A stretch of DNA of 64,000 nt from Gaeumannomyces sp. JS-464 (Eukaryota > Ascomycota > Sordariomycetes > Magnaporthales > Magnaporthaceae): the NCBI GenBank assembly GCA_002197995.1, contig NGZR01000001.1, forward strand, positions 992,001 to 1,056,000. The letters run 5' to 3'. Of this stretch, positions 13,696 through 26,641 are shown piece after piece. The position numbers and the translations under genes were made by a program. How positions within the stretch are numbered: the first letter of the stretch is position 1; each line of letters starts with the position of its first letter. The notes beneath the pieces were generated by a model. That model saw only the letters and a list, made by a program, of their open reading frames with translations. It was not told the DNA's origin and did not search any database.

Positions 13696-15417
13696 GCCTC
13701 GTGCTATTTTTGTTGCCTGCCGAATGTCGCAGGTTGGTACAGCCTTGAGCGACCGAGTGCGAGAGAGGATGAGGAGAGGAGAAGCACAGGCTGGAGGGAG
13801 GAGATGAGGGAGCAGAGGGCAAAGTCGTTTGTCTTGATCCTCTATAAAGACGTCAGCTCCCGCCCGTCTGCTCCCCTCCCGATGACCTGCTTCCATCTCC
13901 CGTCGACATCCGTCCACCTCTCCTGCACACACCCTTCTTCCCATCGCCCTAGCCCGCAAGGGAACGGGAGACAGGCGCTTGCCAAACACCTAGTCGTTCT
14001 AAACAATCTCTCGTTTGAAGTCTCCAGAGTGTGCGAATCAATTCGCAGCACCAGCATCACCACCCCCAGCCCCAGCCCGCACCCACGCACCACACGCGCC
14101 ACACGCCCACACGCACCACCCACCCCCCGTTGCCCTTTCCCTATCTGCGCCGCGGGCTGTCCGTGCCGCTCACCAGGTCCCCCACACCCTTTGCTGGCAA
14201 TCCCCCACATCCTGGGCCTGTGTCCACTCTACCCGGCCTGCTCCTTCCACGTCCGGCCAGCCGACGCGTTTGGCCCGTGTGTCTTGGTCCCAACCCAGCC
14301 CGCAGCTGTCGTCCCAACTCGGCTTTCCGCTGTTTGGGCCTTTGCGTCCGCCTTGGGTCGCACACACAATCCATACAGCCCGCACAGCACTGAGCAATCG
14401 CTCCGTCTGGACAGTGAGCCTTCTGCAGCCCGCTCGCTCCCCGGCCAATCCACCCAAGTCCCCTCGCGTTTTCCTGGGCCAGCCCAAGCCTGCGCTGCAC
14501 GCACTGCGCGCTGCACTGCATTGCAGCCTTCCTCGCCGGACAGTCCGGAGCGAGAAAGCAGGGCGAGCCCGATTACGAAGACTGCGTTGCAGCACCGCAG
14601 CCTGCAGCACCACACCGCACTAGGTCCTGCGCGCCCACGCCGCCTGTACTGCTTCGGCGAGCAACAACCAACCGACCCGCCTCGACCGACACTCTCAGTC
14701 CAGTCCTGGTCTCAGTCCCAGTCCCGGTCCCAGTCCTGGCCCACCAGTATAGCTACCTAGCTATCTGCCCATCTATCAGTCTACATAACACTCACTCACT
14801 GCCTGCCTCCCCACGCACACACACACACGCACACACACCCCTCCCCCGTCGAGCCAAAGGTCCGACTTCGTCCCAAGGGGCCCATCGTCCATCCCCATCC
14901 CTCCCATCGGCTCGGCCCTTCCTCCGCTAGCCAAGTCGACCTGGCCGGCCTCGCTCCGCTAAACAGGCTAGGGGGCTCCACGGTTGGGCATCCACCAGCA
15001 CCCATCGCATCCCGCTGATACGAGTCGGCGGTGGCTGTGGCTGCACGCTGTCGTTTGCAACAGGGGATCAGAGGGCCAAGCTGCTACTTCTGGCCCAGCT
15101 GCTGCTTCTGCTTCTCTTTCTGGAACCACGCGCACGGACTGCGCCTGTCTTCCCGCTCCCGCCGGTCGCCCGCTGCCACAACCTGCTAGCGTCCACTCAC
15201 CGGTCCTCAGGACTGTCAGCAGGGCTCCTTGCATCCCGCCGTTGCAGGGGTTTGCTGCATTGGCCGATTCTGTTCCTCCGCCCTCGCTGTCTCAGCCTGG
15301 CCTGCCACGCAGGTCCTCAAATACCCTTCCCATCCATCCTCGAAACCATTCTCCTCTTCTTCCCTTCTCTGCACCAACCCGCCGCCTCCTGACAACAACG
15401 GCCACACACCCACCACC

Positions 15418-17069
15418 ATGTTCGGGCCTGCCGCAAGCACTCAGAAGGTCACCAGGGCCGTCACAGGCGTTATCCCGCTGGTCCTGGTCGGCTGCGTCGC
15501 CTACTCGGCCTACGTCGTCGTCCAAGGTGTCGTGTAAGTCAAGCTGCTCTGCCCTCCTCTTGCTACATCCACCTTTACCAACCCTTCTACTACCCAGACC
15601 CTCGTCCTCACTATACCGAGCCGCACTTGCCTGCCTGCATCTCGGTTACCACCTCTACCAGTCACTGACAAAGAACGTCATCCTCAACAGACGGCTACTT
15701 CACTTCGCAGGGATGGAGCTCCGCCGCACACGCAGTAACAGCGGTCCTGGCCACCTCCCTTCTTCTGATGGGTCTCTCGTACACGCGCCTGTACATGATC
15801 ATCCAGACGAACCCCGGCCTGGTCCCTCTTCCCGCTCCTGCCCGCCGCCAAACGGGCACAGATGAAGACGACGACATCCCTTATGACATCACCGCCATCG
15901 GCACCGAGCACAGGCAGCCCAATGACGTCGGCGACCCGGAGGTTCAGCTCAACGAGGTCCCGGGCCTGCGCCACGACTGCCCCGGCCTTGAGGCCTTCTA
16001 CACCATGGACGCCTTTACCTGCGACGGCTATGGACACCCGAGGTGGTGCTCACAGTGCCGCACCTGGAAGCACGACCGTGTTCACCACAGCGGCGAGATC
16101 GGCAGGTGTGTTCGCAAGATGGATCGTACGTGCCCCTAGTCAACCAATCTCCACGAATAGCCCGCCACGCAGGCAACTGATGCTGACCACAACGTAGACT
16201 TCTGCCCCTGGGTCGGTGGTATGGTGGCCGAGACGAGTAAGCTACCATTGTTTCCCTGGAGAACCTGGCACTCTGCCAGATAAAGCTCGGATATTGACCC
16301 CATCTCTCTCTGTCTTGCAGGCTTCAAGTTCTTCTGCCAGTTCGTCGTCTACGCAGCCATCTACTGCATTGTGTGCCTGGCCAGCTCTGCCGTGACCATT
16401 GCAGGCCAGGTGCGCGCGTTCGGTAGCCAGGGCGTGGATGGACAGGTTTGTGCCGTCATTGGCCTGGCCGGCTTCTTTGGACTCTTCAGCTCCATGATGT
16501 CCATCACGGCAATGCGCTTCATCCTGCTCAACACCACAAATATCGACCATATCGACTACTCCAGGAAGGTATACCGCCTTGCCATCCGTGTGGCCGCTGA
16601 CGAGGCCACCTTCCGTTGCTCCACGTTTGCCCCAATTGTCAGGTACCCGCTTCCTCCGAGCGCTTTCAGGCCTACTTGGGCTGCCCGCGACGTCGGCTCC
16701 GACGACGAGACGGACGAGGAGCGGGACCAGCGCCACGCCGCCGAGGACGAGAGGCTTGGCCACGCCGCTGAACTCTCTGGCAACGGCTCGACGGCGGCGA
16801 CCACGTCCCCGGTGGCCAAGACCTATTTCGCCATTGTGACCACCCGCCCTGGCGAGAACCCGTGGGACCGTGGCTACGCCGCCAACTTCCGGTCCGTCAT
16901 GGGCGAGAGCCCTATCGACTGGTTCCTCCCCATCCGCCAGAGCCCCTGCACCAACGAGTGGAGCAACGAGGGTTTCTACCGCTTCGGCCCTCTCGTCGAG
17001 ACCCTGCGAGCCCGCCACGGCCTCCGCCGGCCCGAGGAGTCGACCGGCGAGAAGGCGCCGCTGCTGTAA
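15418..17069 (+). CDS. PFA5: Palmitoyltransferase, Pfa5-type DHHC family
   Basis: S-acyltransferase of the DHHC family, an integral membrane enzyme that attaches palmitate to cysteines of target proteins. The ATG at 15418 opens an exon with a first membrane segment (IPLVLVGCVAYSAYVVV). The main exon (from about 15711) has a second segment followed by SYTRLYMIIQTNPGLVPL, then the Cys-rich domain: WCSQCRTWKHDRVHHSGEIG, RCVRKMDH, and FCPWVGG. Clear introns are 16126-16197 and 16237-16320. Two more membrane segments follow (16,340-16,540). The motif reads DHFC rather than DHHC, as expected for the Pfa5 subgroup. The C-terminal tail is acidic and ends at TAA 17067-17069. About 438 residues result if the first intron is 15532-15710. 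The stronger GTAAGT donor at 15534 does not keep the frame, so the first junction is unsettled. The gene converges on ASH1. Confidence 0.85.
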
Positions 17070-18077
17070 GGCCCTTCCGTCTTTGAGCAAAGGGGAAAAG
17101 AGGTTCCGCTCTGCACAGTGGGAGGAGTGAGCTTCCACCTTGTGGAGAAGGAACAGCGAGCCTCCGCCTTGTGCGGGAGAAAGAGTGCACATCTCGCACT
17201 ACCAGAAGTTCTCGAGGTAACAAGAAAATTTGGAGAGGCAGTCAGGGTCCGCTGCGATGAGAAGTCAAGTGGCGCAATAAGGTTGCTGCCATGACCCAAG
17301 CTCGTGGTTGTTGGTTTTTTTTTTGTTTCTTTTCTTTTTTCCTTCCCTCTCTTTTCATTCACACATCCTCGACGGCCACAACCACTCCCAGATTGAACAC
17401 TCGTCATCCATGTACCGACCTGACCGACCGCAGTTTTCCTACGTCGTTGTGCCTCTCAGTATATCTCCGCATCATGCTTCTCGTCAGCTTTCTTTTTATT
17501 TCTTCCCTTTTTATTGACGCCCGCCCCCCTTTGGAGGAAGTGATTTGGGATGGTGGCGCTTGTAAATTCTTCTGTTGTAGGGGTTTACGTATTGGCTTCC
17601 TTTCCTGAATGCACTCCTCTGGATACCATTCGCCGCGAGGCTGTTTCTGTTGTCCTGGGTACACGGTGGATTCACCCCGTGGGCATATTGGTCAAATCTT
17701 TCCGCTTATTTTGCCCTTTCAAATTTCCTTTGATTTTCCTATTCCCTTCCGTACACCAAAATTACCACTCGCTTGTTCGGATTTCCACGAGATTATGACT
17801 TCACGGAGTTGCCCTCATGGGCTTGCGTATCTGCTTGCCCATGTTGGCTCATGATCTATCTTTCCTATTCAAACTGCAAACGCACAGCATACAATAGTCT
17901 TTAATATCACTCAAGTTCACCCGCTCTTCAGACAAATTGTGATTTGTTAGATCCCGGGTTAAAAACACCCAAACACCCAAACCTGCTGACGACACACAAT
18001 TATTGCCATGCCACTCACCTCTTGCGTATCTCACGATCACTTGTCGGTGTCACGGTTGCACGCGGGAGGGATCCGGC

Positions 18078-18140
18078 TTTTTTTTTTTTCTTTTTTTTTT
18101 CTTTTTTTTTTTCTTTTTTTTTTTCTTTTTTTTTTTTTTT
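18078..18140. repeat. T-rich tract broken by single C
   Basis: Runs of 9-14 T separated by single C residues. Low-complexity sequence; the open frames through it (Phe-rich) are not genes. Confidence 0.9.
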
Positions 18141-18684
18141 CGTGTAAGCATTCTTTCCTCTTTCCCCGTCTCTGCCCAGGCGTCATGGCTGCCCCGAGGA
18201 ATCCCACGACGCAACCGCGGCGAGACACTGAGCGGGCCTCCGCCTTCCGAACCTTGCACGGCTAGACCCGTTTCCGTACTCTAGTGCTTGTTGCCTGTTG
18301 GTGTTGGTGCGGCCCAGATACCTACTTGCGCCGATTTTACTGCGGCCCATGTAGCCATCCAAATTCCTCAAGGTCCGGTTTTTTTTTTTTTTTTTTTTTT
18401 ATATTTTTTTTATTGTTTTATATGTTTTATTCTCACTCGGATGACTAATTCCTGAAAAAGTACACCTATTTTTTTTATTTTTTTTTTACCGTCCGTCATC
18501 TCCTCTCACCCTCCTCTATTTCTTTCCACATAGATATAGAAAGAAAAATGAGAGAACAAAAGCCCAGCGGATCGGAAACCAGCCCTCTCTGCTCTCCTAT
18601 CCTCACCCTCTCCAGCCCCTGCTGTACGACCGTATTCCTTCCCTCGCACGGGCGGGACCAAGCAGACGCCACCACCGCACACCA

Positions 18685-18687
<3 letters not shown>

Positions 18688-18734
<47 letters not shown>
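18688..18734. repeat. (CA)n microsatellite
   Basis: About 23 CA units without interruption. Confidence 0.95.
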
Positions 18735-18736
<2 letters not shown>

Positions 18737-20549
18737 CTGTCGAGTGGCACAGGCCGGCCATCCCGACGGGATCTCCAGGGGTGGGGTGGGTGGGTGGGTG
18801 GGTGGACGGGGCGGCCCCCGCCCGTCCGTCCGTCCGTCCTTCCTTCTCGTCCGATCCTGCGCTCTAGGGCGCGGCAGAGGAAGGGCAGGGGGATAGGGAA
18901 GAGGGAGGGGCGTGTGTCTAGCTAGGCAGGCAGGCAGGCAGGCAGGCATGTGCTGGGCGGTAAGGTCGGTCGGTGTAACTACCTAACCACTCCTGAGGCG
19001 GTTACACCGAGCATCCCCTCTTCCCATTTCCGCTTCGTCCTTTGTGGCACGCGGATACTCCCTACCTTCCCTGTTTAGCTAGCTGCTTTGCGTCTGTATC
19101 ACTCTCTCACTCTCTTTTTTTTTTAAAATTTTTTATTATTTATTTATCCTCCCAGCTTATTTACGTTACCTAGGTAGGTAGGTATTTACCTATTTATGTT
19201 ATTTATTTATCCAGTTTTTTCACCATCCCCGACGCCCGCTGCTACCGCCGCCGCCGCCACCACCACCATCGCCATCATCATCAATATGCCGCCACCCGTC
19301 ATCACGGGCGTGTCTCCCGCGAGGACGGACACAGCTGAACTCTGACCCTGCAGCGGCAGACGGACAACGAAAGGCGACGGGGACTATTCGGGCTCGCCTG
19401 CGCATGTCCTCCGCTCCCAGGCCCAGCCGGACCCGGCCTACAATGCTTAGGTATCCAGCAGCGTCCGTTCCGAGAAGGCGAGGGAAAGAAAAGAAAAGCC
19501 AAAACAGAAGAACGACAACCGGAGGAGCGCATGTGCTATGCCCGCTCGCTCTGTCCAACGCACCATGGACCAAAAAGGTGCTGCTGCAGGTCTCGGGAGG
19601 CGAAAGGGAAGAAAGGCGCAAGGTGGAGAGGACAAACAGAGGACTCGCGTCCGTGGCGTGCGTGGCTGGCGTCCCGCGGACCTTGGCTGGACGGAAACCC
19701 TAGACTGCGTCCGACTGGCTTTGACGCCCGGCAAAAGAATGGGCGACAGGATCGTCGGATGGAGCGGCAAGACGCCGCGCGGAGTGGTCTCGGAAAGGCA
19801 AGGGTGGATACACATATACACACACATGCTGCTATCCTGTTCCTCCACCAACGAGGTCGCCCGAGGCCATTTACTTGGGGATGAGACGCATCATCACGTT
19901 ACGTTACTCAGGCAATTGAGAAAAAAAAAAAAAAAAAAAAAAAGAACTTTCTATTGTCCCCTCGTCCTATCTTACGCCCAACGTGGCCAGCCCAGAGATC
20001 CGCGTGTCACCTTTGAAACATTTCCACCCCTCCCCCGCCCTCATTTTTTCCGCAACAGCCGAGTCGGAAAGAGATGGCGAACCACCAAGACGAAAGAGAA
20101 AAAAAAACCGAAAAAAAGGTAAGAAAAAAAAAGGACGAATCAAGATAAATAAAGATAGTACGCCAGTGCCAGCTGTCAAAACCAGAGAAAACATAAAGTA
20201 CAGATGAGACGAGGTTGTTCCCCGGGCGAAAAACAAAAGGCCGGAAAATGATATGAAAAATTAGATAATATCTCTCCCTCATGTGTGTTGCGCCCGCGAC
20301 AAAAGTTGGGCAATCAGTAGTGGCGCGGCTTCCCTGACGGCTGTTGAATAATAACGCAATAAGTGGCAACACGTCCCGCAACAGGCCTTTTCAGGAGGTT
20401 GAATCCTGCAAGAGTGTAAGGTCGACGCTACGCCGGCAGGCCTGGCCATAGAGTTATCAGGAACGGGCGTGCTCTTGGTGTGGTCGGTGGATGCTTGGCC
20501 AACATGCGCGGTCTCCGGGCCACTCCTCTGCTCTTCTGGACAGGTTGCA

Positions 20550-23500
20550 TCACTCGTCATCGTCGTCTTTGGGGACCAGGCGGACCTGGGCATAGCGAGC
20601 CGTAATGTCGAGCCCGCTGCGGCCAGCGGCCGGGGGAGACCGAGGCATGGGTGCCGGTTCATGGTCGGATTCCTCGGGCTCAGGGGTGGTGGGGATCGCG
20701 TATGCGTCGTGCTCGCTGTTGGTGCTCTGGGCGCTCTTACGCCACCATGATCCTGTTGTCTTGCGCGCTCCAGGAAAGGCCGAGACCAAAGTCTGCCTCA
20801 TGGACTTGGTCCTTGTGAGCTTTGACGCTGCCGCCTTGGTCTTGGCGCTAGGGGATGTCGTCTTTCGGTTCTTCTTGATGCCGCCACCCGATGTGGGCCT
20901 GAGCGCCGATGAAGCCACCCTGATCTCGTCCGCCGCCGCGGCGAGCGCCTTGGCCGAGGGCTTACGGCTGCGAGGCGAGCCGGTCGCGGATTCGCGCACC
21001 CCGACCACAATCTCGCCCTTCCCACTCTTCCTACGCGATGATGGAGTCTGGGCCTTTGCGGCTCTACCTCTGCCCTTCCCTGCCGTGGGTGTGGCAGCCA
21101 CTATGGTTTCTGACTTCTTGGATGCTGACGCCGACTTCCTCTTCGTAGCCGAGCTCGCTGGCGATGTCTTCGGTTTTGACTTGGGCGAGCCCTTGTTCTT
21201 CATGACTTTGCTGAGCAGCGTTGACGTGCTGGCGCGGCGCGTCACCGACTTCTTTATACTCCCCTTGCCCGAGCGAGGCGTGCCGGATGCGCTCGCAGAT
21301 GCAGAGGCCGTCATGAGCGCTACGGCCGCCTTGGTGGTCGTCACGGTTATGGATGACACACTGCGCTTGAGCCTGGCGGCGCCCTGAGCAACCTTGAGGC
21401 TCGCCGACGAGAGTGACCGCTTGAGGCCCTCACCAGCCTGGAGCTTGCGCTTTTTCATGCTGCCGGTTTCGGGCTCATCGTCCGGGGCACTCAACAGATC
21501 CTTGATCCTGCGCTTGCCCGCCTTGACCTTTGCGCCAACCGAGTCCTTCGCCGCTGCCGCTGCCGCTGCCTTCTTGGCGTTGTCGTTTCGCGTCTTCGGC
21601 CCAAGCACACCACGGCAGTTGTCGCTACCGCAAAGACACTTTTGCACGTTCTTAGCGGAAAAGGGGTCGAAGTTGTAGTCGTACGTGAGCTCGTCCCCAG
21701 TCTGGATCTGGCGGTCGCCGGCGAAGAGGGCCATCCTGGGGACGCCCGAGACGATCCACTTGATCATGCGGCAGTTTGGAGAACACGAATGGTTCACAAA
21801 CCTCGCGATGCTGCCAGTAGTAGCATCGAGAATCATGTTCTGGTCGAAGGACATCAGGTAGTAGCACTGTCGCACCAGACTCAGTCAGAAGTTTGCTCAC
21901 GTGACAAGCCTTATACTGTGCCGCCAAGACGTACCTGCTTGTCCTTGTAGACCTCATTCATGCGGCGGTCGCATTCCTCCTCGGTGATGATCTCCCCGGC
22001 GTACTCCATGATGATCTGGCCGGGCTCGAAGCAGCGGTTCGCGCGGACTCCGAAGCCACGATCGCCCGTGTGGTAGACCTCGACGCCCACGCGGTAGCTG
22101 CCGCCCGTCTTGGTGCGGTCCTGCAGATCCTGGAATGCACGGTTCTTGCAAAACTCGCGGCCAACGTTGCAGTTCTCCTCGTTGCATTCGTATAGGACTG
22201 AGCGGTTCAGGCAGTGCTCGCCGCAGCCGTCGGCCGGCGTGCAGACACATACCGAGCGGTCGTAGTACGTGTTCTTCTTCCAGTAAGACAGTGAATCACC
22301 CACGAACCGGCCTGTAGACGAGCGTCAGTAAAGTCGATAATGCATGTCCGGTGCGGAGGCTATATGCTCACTTTTTGTGATTTTGCGCCACTCCTTGGGT
22401 TTTGGCTGTTCCATCAGGGGATGGCAGACATCAAAAGGGAGTTTGAAGTCGCGACCATTGAGCAAAAGACGGAGACCGCCGTACATGGGGAACGGCAGAG
22501 CCTTGTTGTGAAGCACGGGCTCCGAAAACTCTGGCAGCTGGGAAAGCAGTTTCCTATCCGGGCCTGAGAGGCCGGCAAGGGGGTCGCGCGGCGCACCCTG
22601 TCCAGCATAGAGGCCCTTTTCCAGCCATTTCTTGGGACGCCTCTCTTTCTTGGCAGACGCATCCGCCGGGTCGGCCCCGTCCGTCCGGGCCTTTTTGCGC
22701 GACGGCTCCGACTCTTGCGCATCGAGGCCAGCCTCCTTCTCCTCCAGCTCAGCCTTTGCCCGCTTGGCGGCCTCGGCCTCGGCCTTGGCCTTTTCTTCAG
22801 CGGCAGCGAGCCTAGGGTCATAGAACTTTCCGTTGCGCCAGATAGTTTGCAGAACCGGCTCGTCCTCGACCTTGGCAAACTCCTTCGTGTCTGCCAGTCG
22901 CTTCAGCTCTCTGAGGATGGTCGGATGTGTCTGCTCGAAGGCCTTGCGCGCGCGCTTGCCCATGTTGGCGAGCTGGGTGGTCAGTGACTCGGTCACCGGG
23001 CCCGACAGGCGAGTCGACCTGCGCGAGATTGCTGGGCTCGAGGCCTTCATGGACTTTCTATGCGCGGTTTTGGGTGCGGTTCTGGCGGCATCTCTGCGGG
23101 GTTGTGTTCGTGCCGACTTGGGGGTGTCGAGGCGGTCGACGGACCAGTCGCGGTCTACAGATGCGGCGCCATCCTTGCCGGTGTTCCCGGGGTGTTCAAC
23201 CACTATCTCGTTCTTTTCTGCGGGCGCTGGGGCGACAAACACGGCCTCGACTGCGGCTTGCGACGCCAGCACGGTGCCCCTTGGCCCATCCCTGACCACG
23301 TCTCCTTTGGAACGTCGCCTTCCGTGTCGGTCGGTCCCGCTCAGCTTCGCAATGTTATAGACTGGGGCCGATGCGCGAGAGCGACGGGGACGCGTGGGTG
23401 TGGGCGCTTGGCAGGGGGTCTGGGAGCGGACGGCATCGAGGAGGGGAGTGGCGCGCTCGGCGTCGGTGCCGGGGACGGAGACGACGCCGGGCTGCTCGAG

Positions 23501-23668
23501 CAGGGCAATGACCGTCTCAATTTCCGGCTTCTGGGGCTCTGAGGCCAGGCTGATGCTGTCGGAAACGCTCGTGGGGGGTGTCGAGCTCAGGGACGCGGTG
23601 TTGGAGCTCGAGTCTGTGGGCGCGCCAGCAAAGCTGGACTCGGAGTCCAGCGCGAGCATGTCGGCCAT
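20550..23668 (-). CDS. ASH1: Histone H3K36 methyltransferase, Ash1-like (SET domain)
   Basis: Chromatin enzyme predicted to methylate histone H3 lysine 36. There are three exons on the minus strand: 23668-22372, 22311-21935 and 21866-20550, with introns 22312-22371 (GTGAGC/CAG) and 21867-21934 (GTACGT/CAG). The phases fit and give 996 residues. The start is the first in-frame ATG (MADMLALDSES); the frame is open further upstream but has no ATG. Residues 1-400 are Ser/Thr-rich and basic. Then follow the conserved lead-in PMYGGLRLLLNGRDF, an AWS-type Cys cluster (VCVCTPADGCGEHCLNR), the SET core (GDRGFGVRA, EYAGEIIT, ARFVNHSCSPNC, GDELTYDYNF) and a post-SET Cys motif (CLCGSDNC). A tail of roughly 320 residues rich in Lys, Ala and Ser follows. 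All expected catalytic motifs (NHSCxPN, YxY) are present. Neurospora ASH-1 is the closest known model. Confidence 0.9.
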
Positions 23669-25964
23669 CTCGGTGGGGGAAACGCGACGAATTGCAGCAA
23701 TGTCGGCTACAGCGGAGGGACGGGCGCCAATATAGGGGGAAGCGACGCGTCGGGGCGAGATTTCCGGGCGGTGGTGTTCCGGGTTGTGGTGTTCTGGGCG
23801 GTGGTGGTTGACGGGAGTTGAAAATGGCGGGTGGCACAAGCCAAACGCGACGTGGTAAGGGCGAAGGCGCACCAAGGCTCAGCATGGGTTTGTGGCGTGC
23901 ATTGCTGGGTGGAGCGGGTGCGAGATGGATGTCTCGTCTGGCGTGCACGAGAAAAAAGCAACGGGCCCCCGCCTATTTAAGAAGGCTGGGCCTGCATCCG
24001 GGCCACCCACACCGTATCAAGTGCCCACTCTCTATTGAAGACGGGCACAATAAAACATAAAACGGCCAGGAAGGGGCCCTCAAGGCCTCCTCCACTCCAG
24101 ACCTCCAGACTAGGCAAGTACTCAACAATAGCCACAATAGACAGACAATAAGAGCAGCCCGGCCCCGTCCTGGCAGGCGCGAGCAACCAGCCCCTGAGAG
24201 CCAATGGGAGACGAGCTGCAACCCTTCCTCCAGACTTGACTTGCCGTCTTCCTCGCCCGCCACAATAGGAAAGCCGCGACGTGAGGCCTGCTGTGACCGA
24301 CAATAACAACCGAATAGAACTTGCCCCTATTCATCACTACCATCACCACCATCGCCACCACCAAACGGGCTGCCATAATATCAAACCCCAAACCGACGGC
24401 GTCGGGTACCGGCATGCATGCACGGCATACCCCAAAAAAGCATGGGCCTAGATGGGAGAGAAACGCTGTCGTACAGCCCGGCACCGTCCGTGGCTGCTGT
24501 TTGTGTTTGCCGTGGAATCCCGCGCCTGGATGTTTTGCCGTTGGCTGCGCGTTGTGGCCGTTCTGGGTGGCCGTTTTGTGGGAGCGAGCAGCTAGGCTGG
24601 AGTTGGGGTGGTGTTGTGAGTGGCTCGCGTCAGGACTGTCGAACTCTCCCCGTAGAATTTGCACATGAGTCTCACCTAACCGGCTGTATTCCCGTTCGCA
24701 CGTTGTGGCCGGCATGGAGGCCCAAGGCCCTGGCGTTTCCGTTGGAATCCGAAGCACACGAAAAATCCACGTGGTGATTCGATGTGTTGAGAAACGGCCG
24801 CCTCGTTTTTTTTTCTTTTTTAGGGGGCTGGGTATCGCGAGTCCAACGACATTCTGTCCAGACGCGGGCACCCCGCAGCCCAGGGCACCGGGCAATTGGT
24901 GACCCTATGAGACCGACAGAACAGAATTTCGCTTGCTACAGTATATGGTTGTGCCCTTACTACTGACATCGTGGGAAGCTGGATTTGGACGTTTGATCTC
25001 GAAGCCCCTGAATTCCAGGTTTGGGTCACTGGCCGCCGCCAAGTTTTGAGCCAGTCTGGAATTCAGGGTCTCAACCTGCCGGGGCACGGCCACAAGAACC
25101 ACCGCTGATCATGCAACCTCGTATGCCGCCATCGGGCGCCCTTTTCTAAGCCACGCATCGTCAGCTGTGGCGCTCGCTTTGTGCTTTCGGGAGAGCCATG
25201 GCAGGGAGCAGCAGATGGACACCAAGCCATCTGGCGGCTCCTCCCCTTGTTTACACCGAGATATTGGCCCCGCAGCAACGACCCCTCGGCAAGAACACGA
25301 CACCAACCCCGGCGGTGCGGTCCAAATTGTAGAAACATGGGCAAAGCGGTGTATAGAATGACATGACCCTGACGATGGTCTTGCTCGAGTACCTTCGATG
25401 TGCTCTTTCAGGGGTTCATCTCCAGCGCGCCGGGCAAGGACTTGAGATGGCTATGGTCAATTCACGACGGAAAGAGCCCGACAACTCATAAATGTGAGGC
25501 GTATAGCAGTTTGAATATATCCAGAAAAATGCTTATGTATCCATGTGTCCGTATCCATCTTGAGGTCGTGGAGGATTTGCCGGAGCGCATCGATAGTGTC
25601 GTTGGGTCAAGCATCGCCGCCCAGAATCGACCTCCGTCGCACCAGCAGGGTGACAGAGCAATCCTGCGGCTACCTTGGCAATTGAACGGTCTATAGCCAT
25701 ATTTAAGCCGGAGAAAAGAAATGAGTCCTGCCTACTCAGTAGCGCTGGCCACGGACCAAGGGACTGTCCATAGCATCTACCGGACCACACCGCAGATAGC
25801 CGGCTACAAGTTACATACAGGCTTATCGCAACCGCTCTCATTCCAGCCTATCTACAGTCATGCCTAGGTAGTTATGAGACCGCTGGGCCTAAATACCTAC
25901 GCAGTTCCGAACGAGGGGAATTCATTTGCCCGGCGGTGTATGCGTGACGTGTTGATGAGCGCAG

Positions 25965-25990
25965 AAAAAAAAAAAAAAAAAAAAAAAAAA
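25965..25990. repeat. Poly(A) tract, 26 A
   Basis: Uninterrupted adenines. No clear retroposed gene precedes them. Confidence 0.95.
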
Positions 25991-26641
25991 GTCCGGCCAC
26001 AAGAGAAGAAAATCTGTCTCGACAAGCACACGTCTGTCACCGCAACAAAGGCTTACAATACGGTAAGTACTCAATGGGGGCCTTAGCAAGCAAGCTTGTC
26101 CAGGGCTGGGTGCTGCCTTGAGCGAGCACTGACAGCCATGTCGGTGTGGGCCTGAGGAAGATTTTAGCAAGACGGATCGCGGGTATTCGATTCTCAGATC
26201 CATTTGCCCGAAACAGCTCCAAGAGGCAGTACCGAGCATATGCTGATGCGCTTGCCCTGGCGGGGAGGATGTCCTACTCTCGCCACAGGTGGTGGTGACT
26301 GCTCTTGTGCCTCCCCCAATACCAGGGCCTGGCCCGAACCGCGGTTCGCACACCTGCCCAAGTCACACCTACTACGGCTCCGAACTCCAACAAACATAAT
26401 CCTGAGGCTCTCTTCAGCAAGGAGGCTCTGCTCCGGCATCGAACCCATATGGACCAACCATATCTCCCCAAACGACGCCAGTGGGTCCCAACCGCCTCCT
26501 CGGGACCCTCGCGCCCAGCTTCATATTGTTTACCCGGCGGTCTTCTCCTGCGCTTGATTAATCCAATGGCCGTCCGGTCTTCTCATTCCTTTCCTGATCA
26601 GCGAGGACCCCCGCCGCTGCTCCTCAACAACAACACGCCGA

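Larger units (their letters stand above)
3908..15417. other. Gene-poor GC-rich interval of 11.5 kb
   Basis: No protein gene could be supported here. Many frames stay open because the DNA is GC-rich, but their products are low-complexity (Pro, Ser, Arg, His rich), overlap in several frames, and show no domain. Simple repeats, homopolymers and several CCTAGG/TAGGTAGG motifs are scattered through it. From about 13.9 to 15.4 kb the top strand becomes C-rich and pyrimidine-rich, which may be a long leader and promoter of the palmitoyltransferase gene that follows. Long non-coding transcripts are possible but not visible. Confidence 0.5.
17070..20549. other. Convergent intergenic region with simple repeats
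   Basis: Spacer between two genes that point at each other. It holds the 3' flanks, a T/C tract (18078-18140), further poly(T) runs near 18,380 and 18,460, a CA microsatellite, GGCA and GGTG tetranucleotide arrays (18,785-18,950), and a 9-bp perfect inverted repeat CGGTGTAAC (18971-18979 and 19000-19008). No gene is recognised. Confidence 0.6.

Noticed and set aside
13522..14760. 412-codon plus-strand frame before the palmitoyltransferase gene
   Set aside because: Composition is C-rich, giving Ser/Pro/Arg/His-rich protein without domains. Overlapping frames are open too. It looks like leader and promoter sequence.
18003..18284. Phe-rich plus-strand and Lys-rich minus-strand frames
   Set aside because: Produced by the T/C homopolymer tract.
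23669..23875. N-terminal extension of ASH1
   Set aside because: The frame is open but has no ATG; it would start at TTG. The first ATG at 23,668 gives a sensible start.
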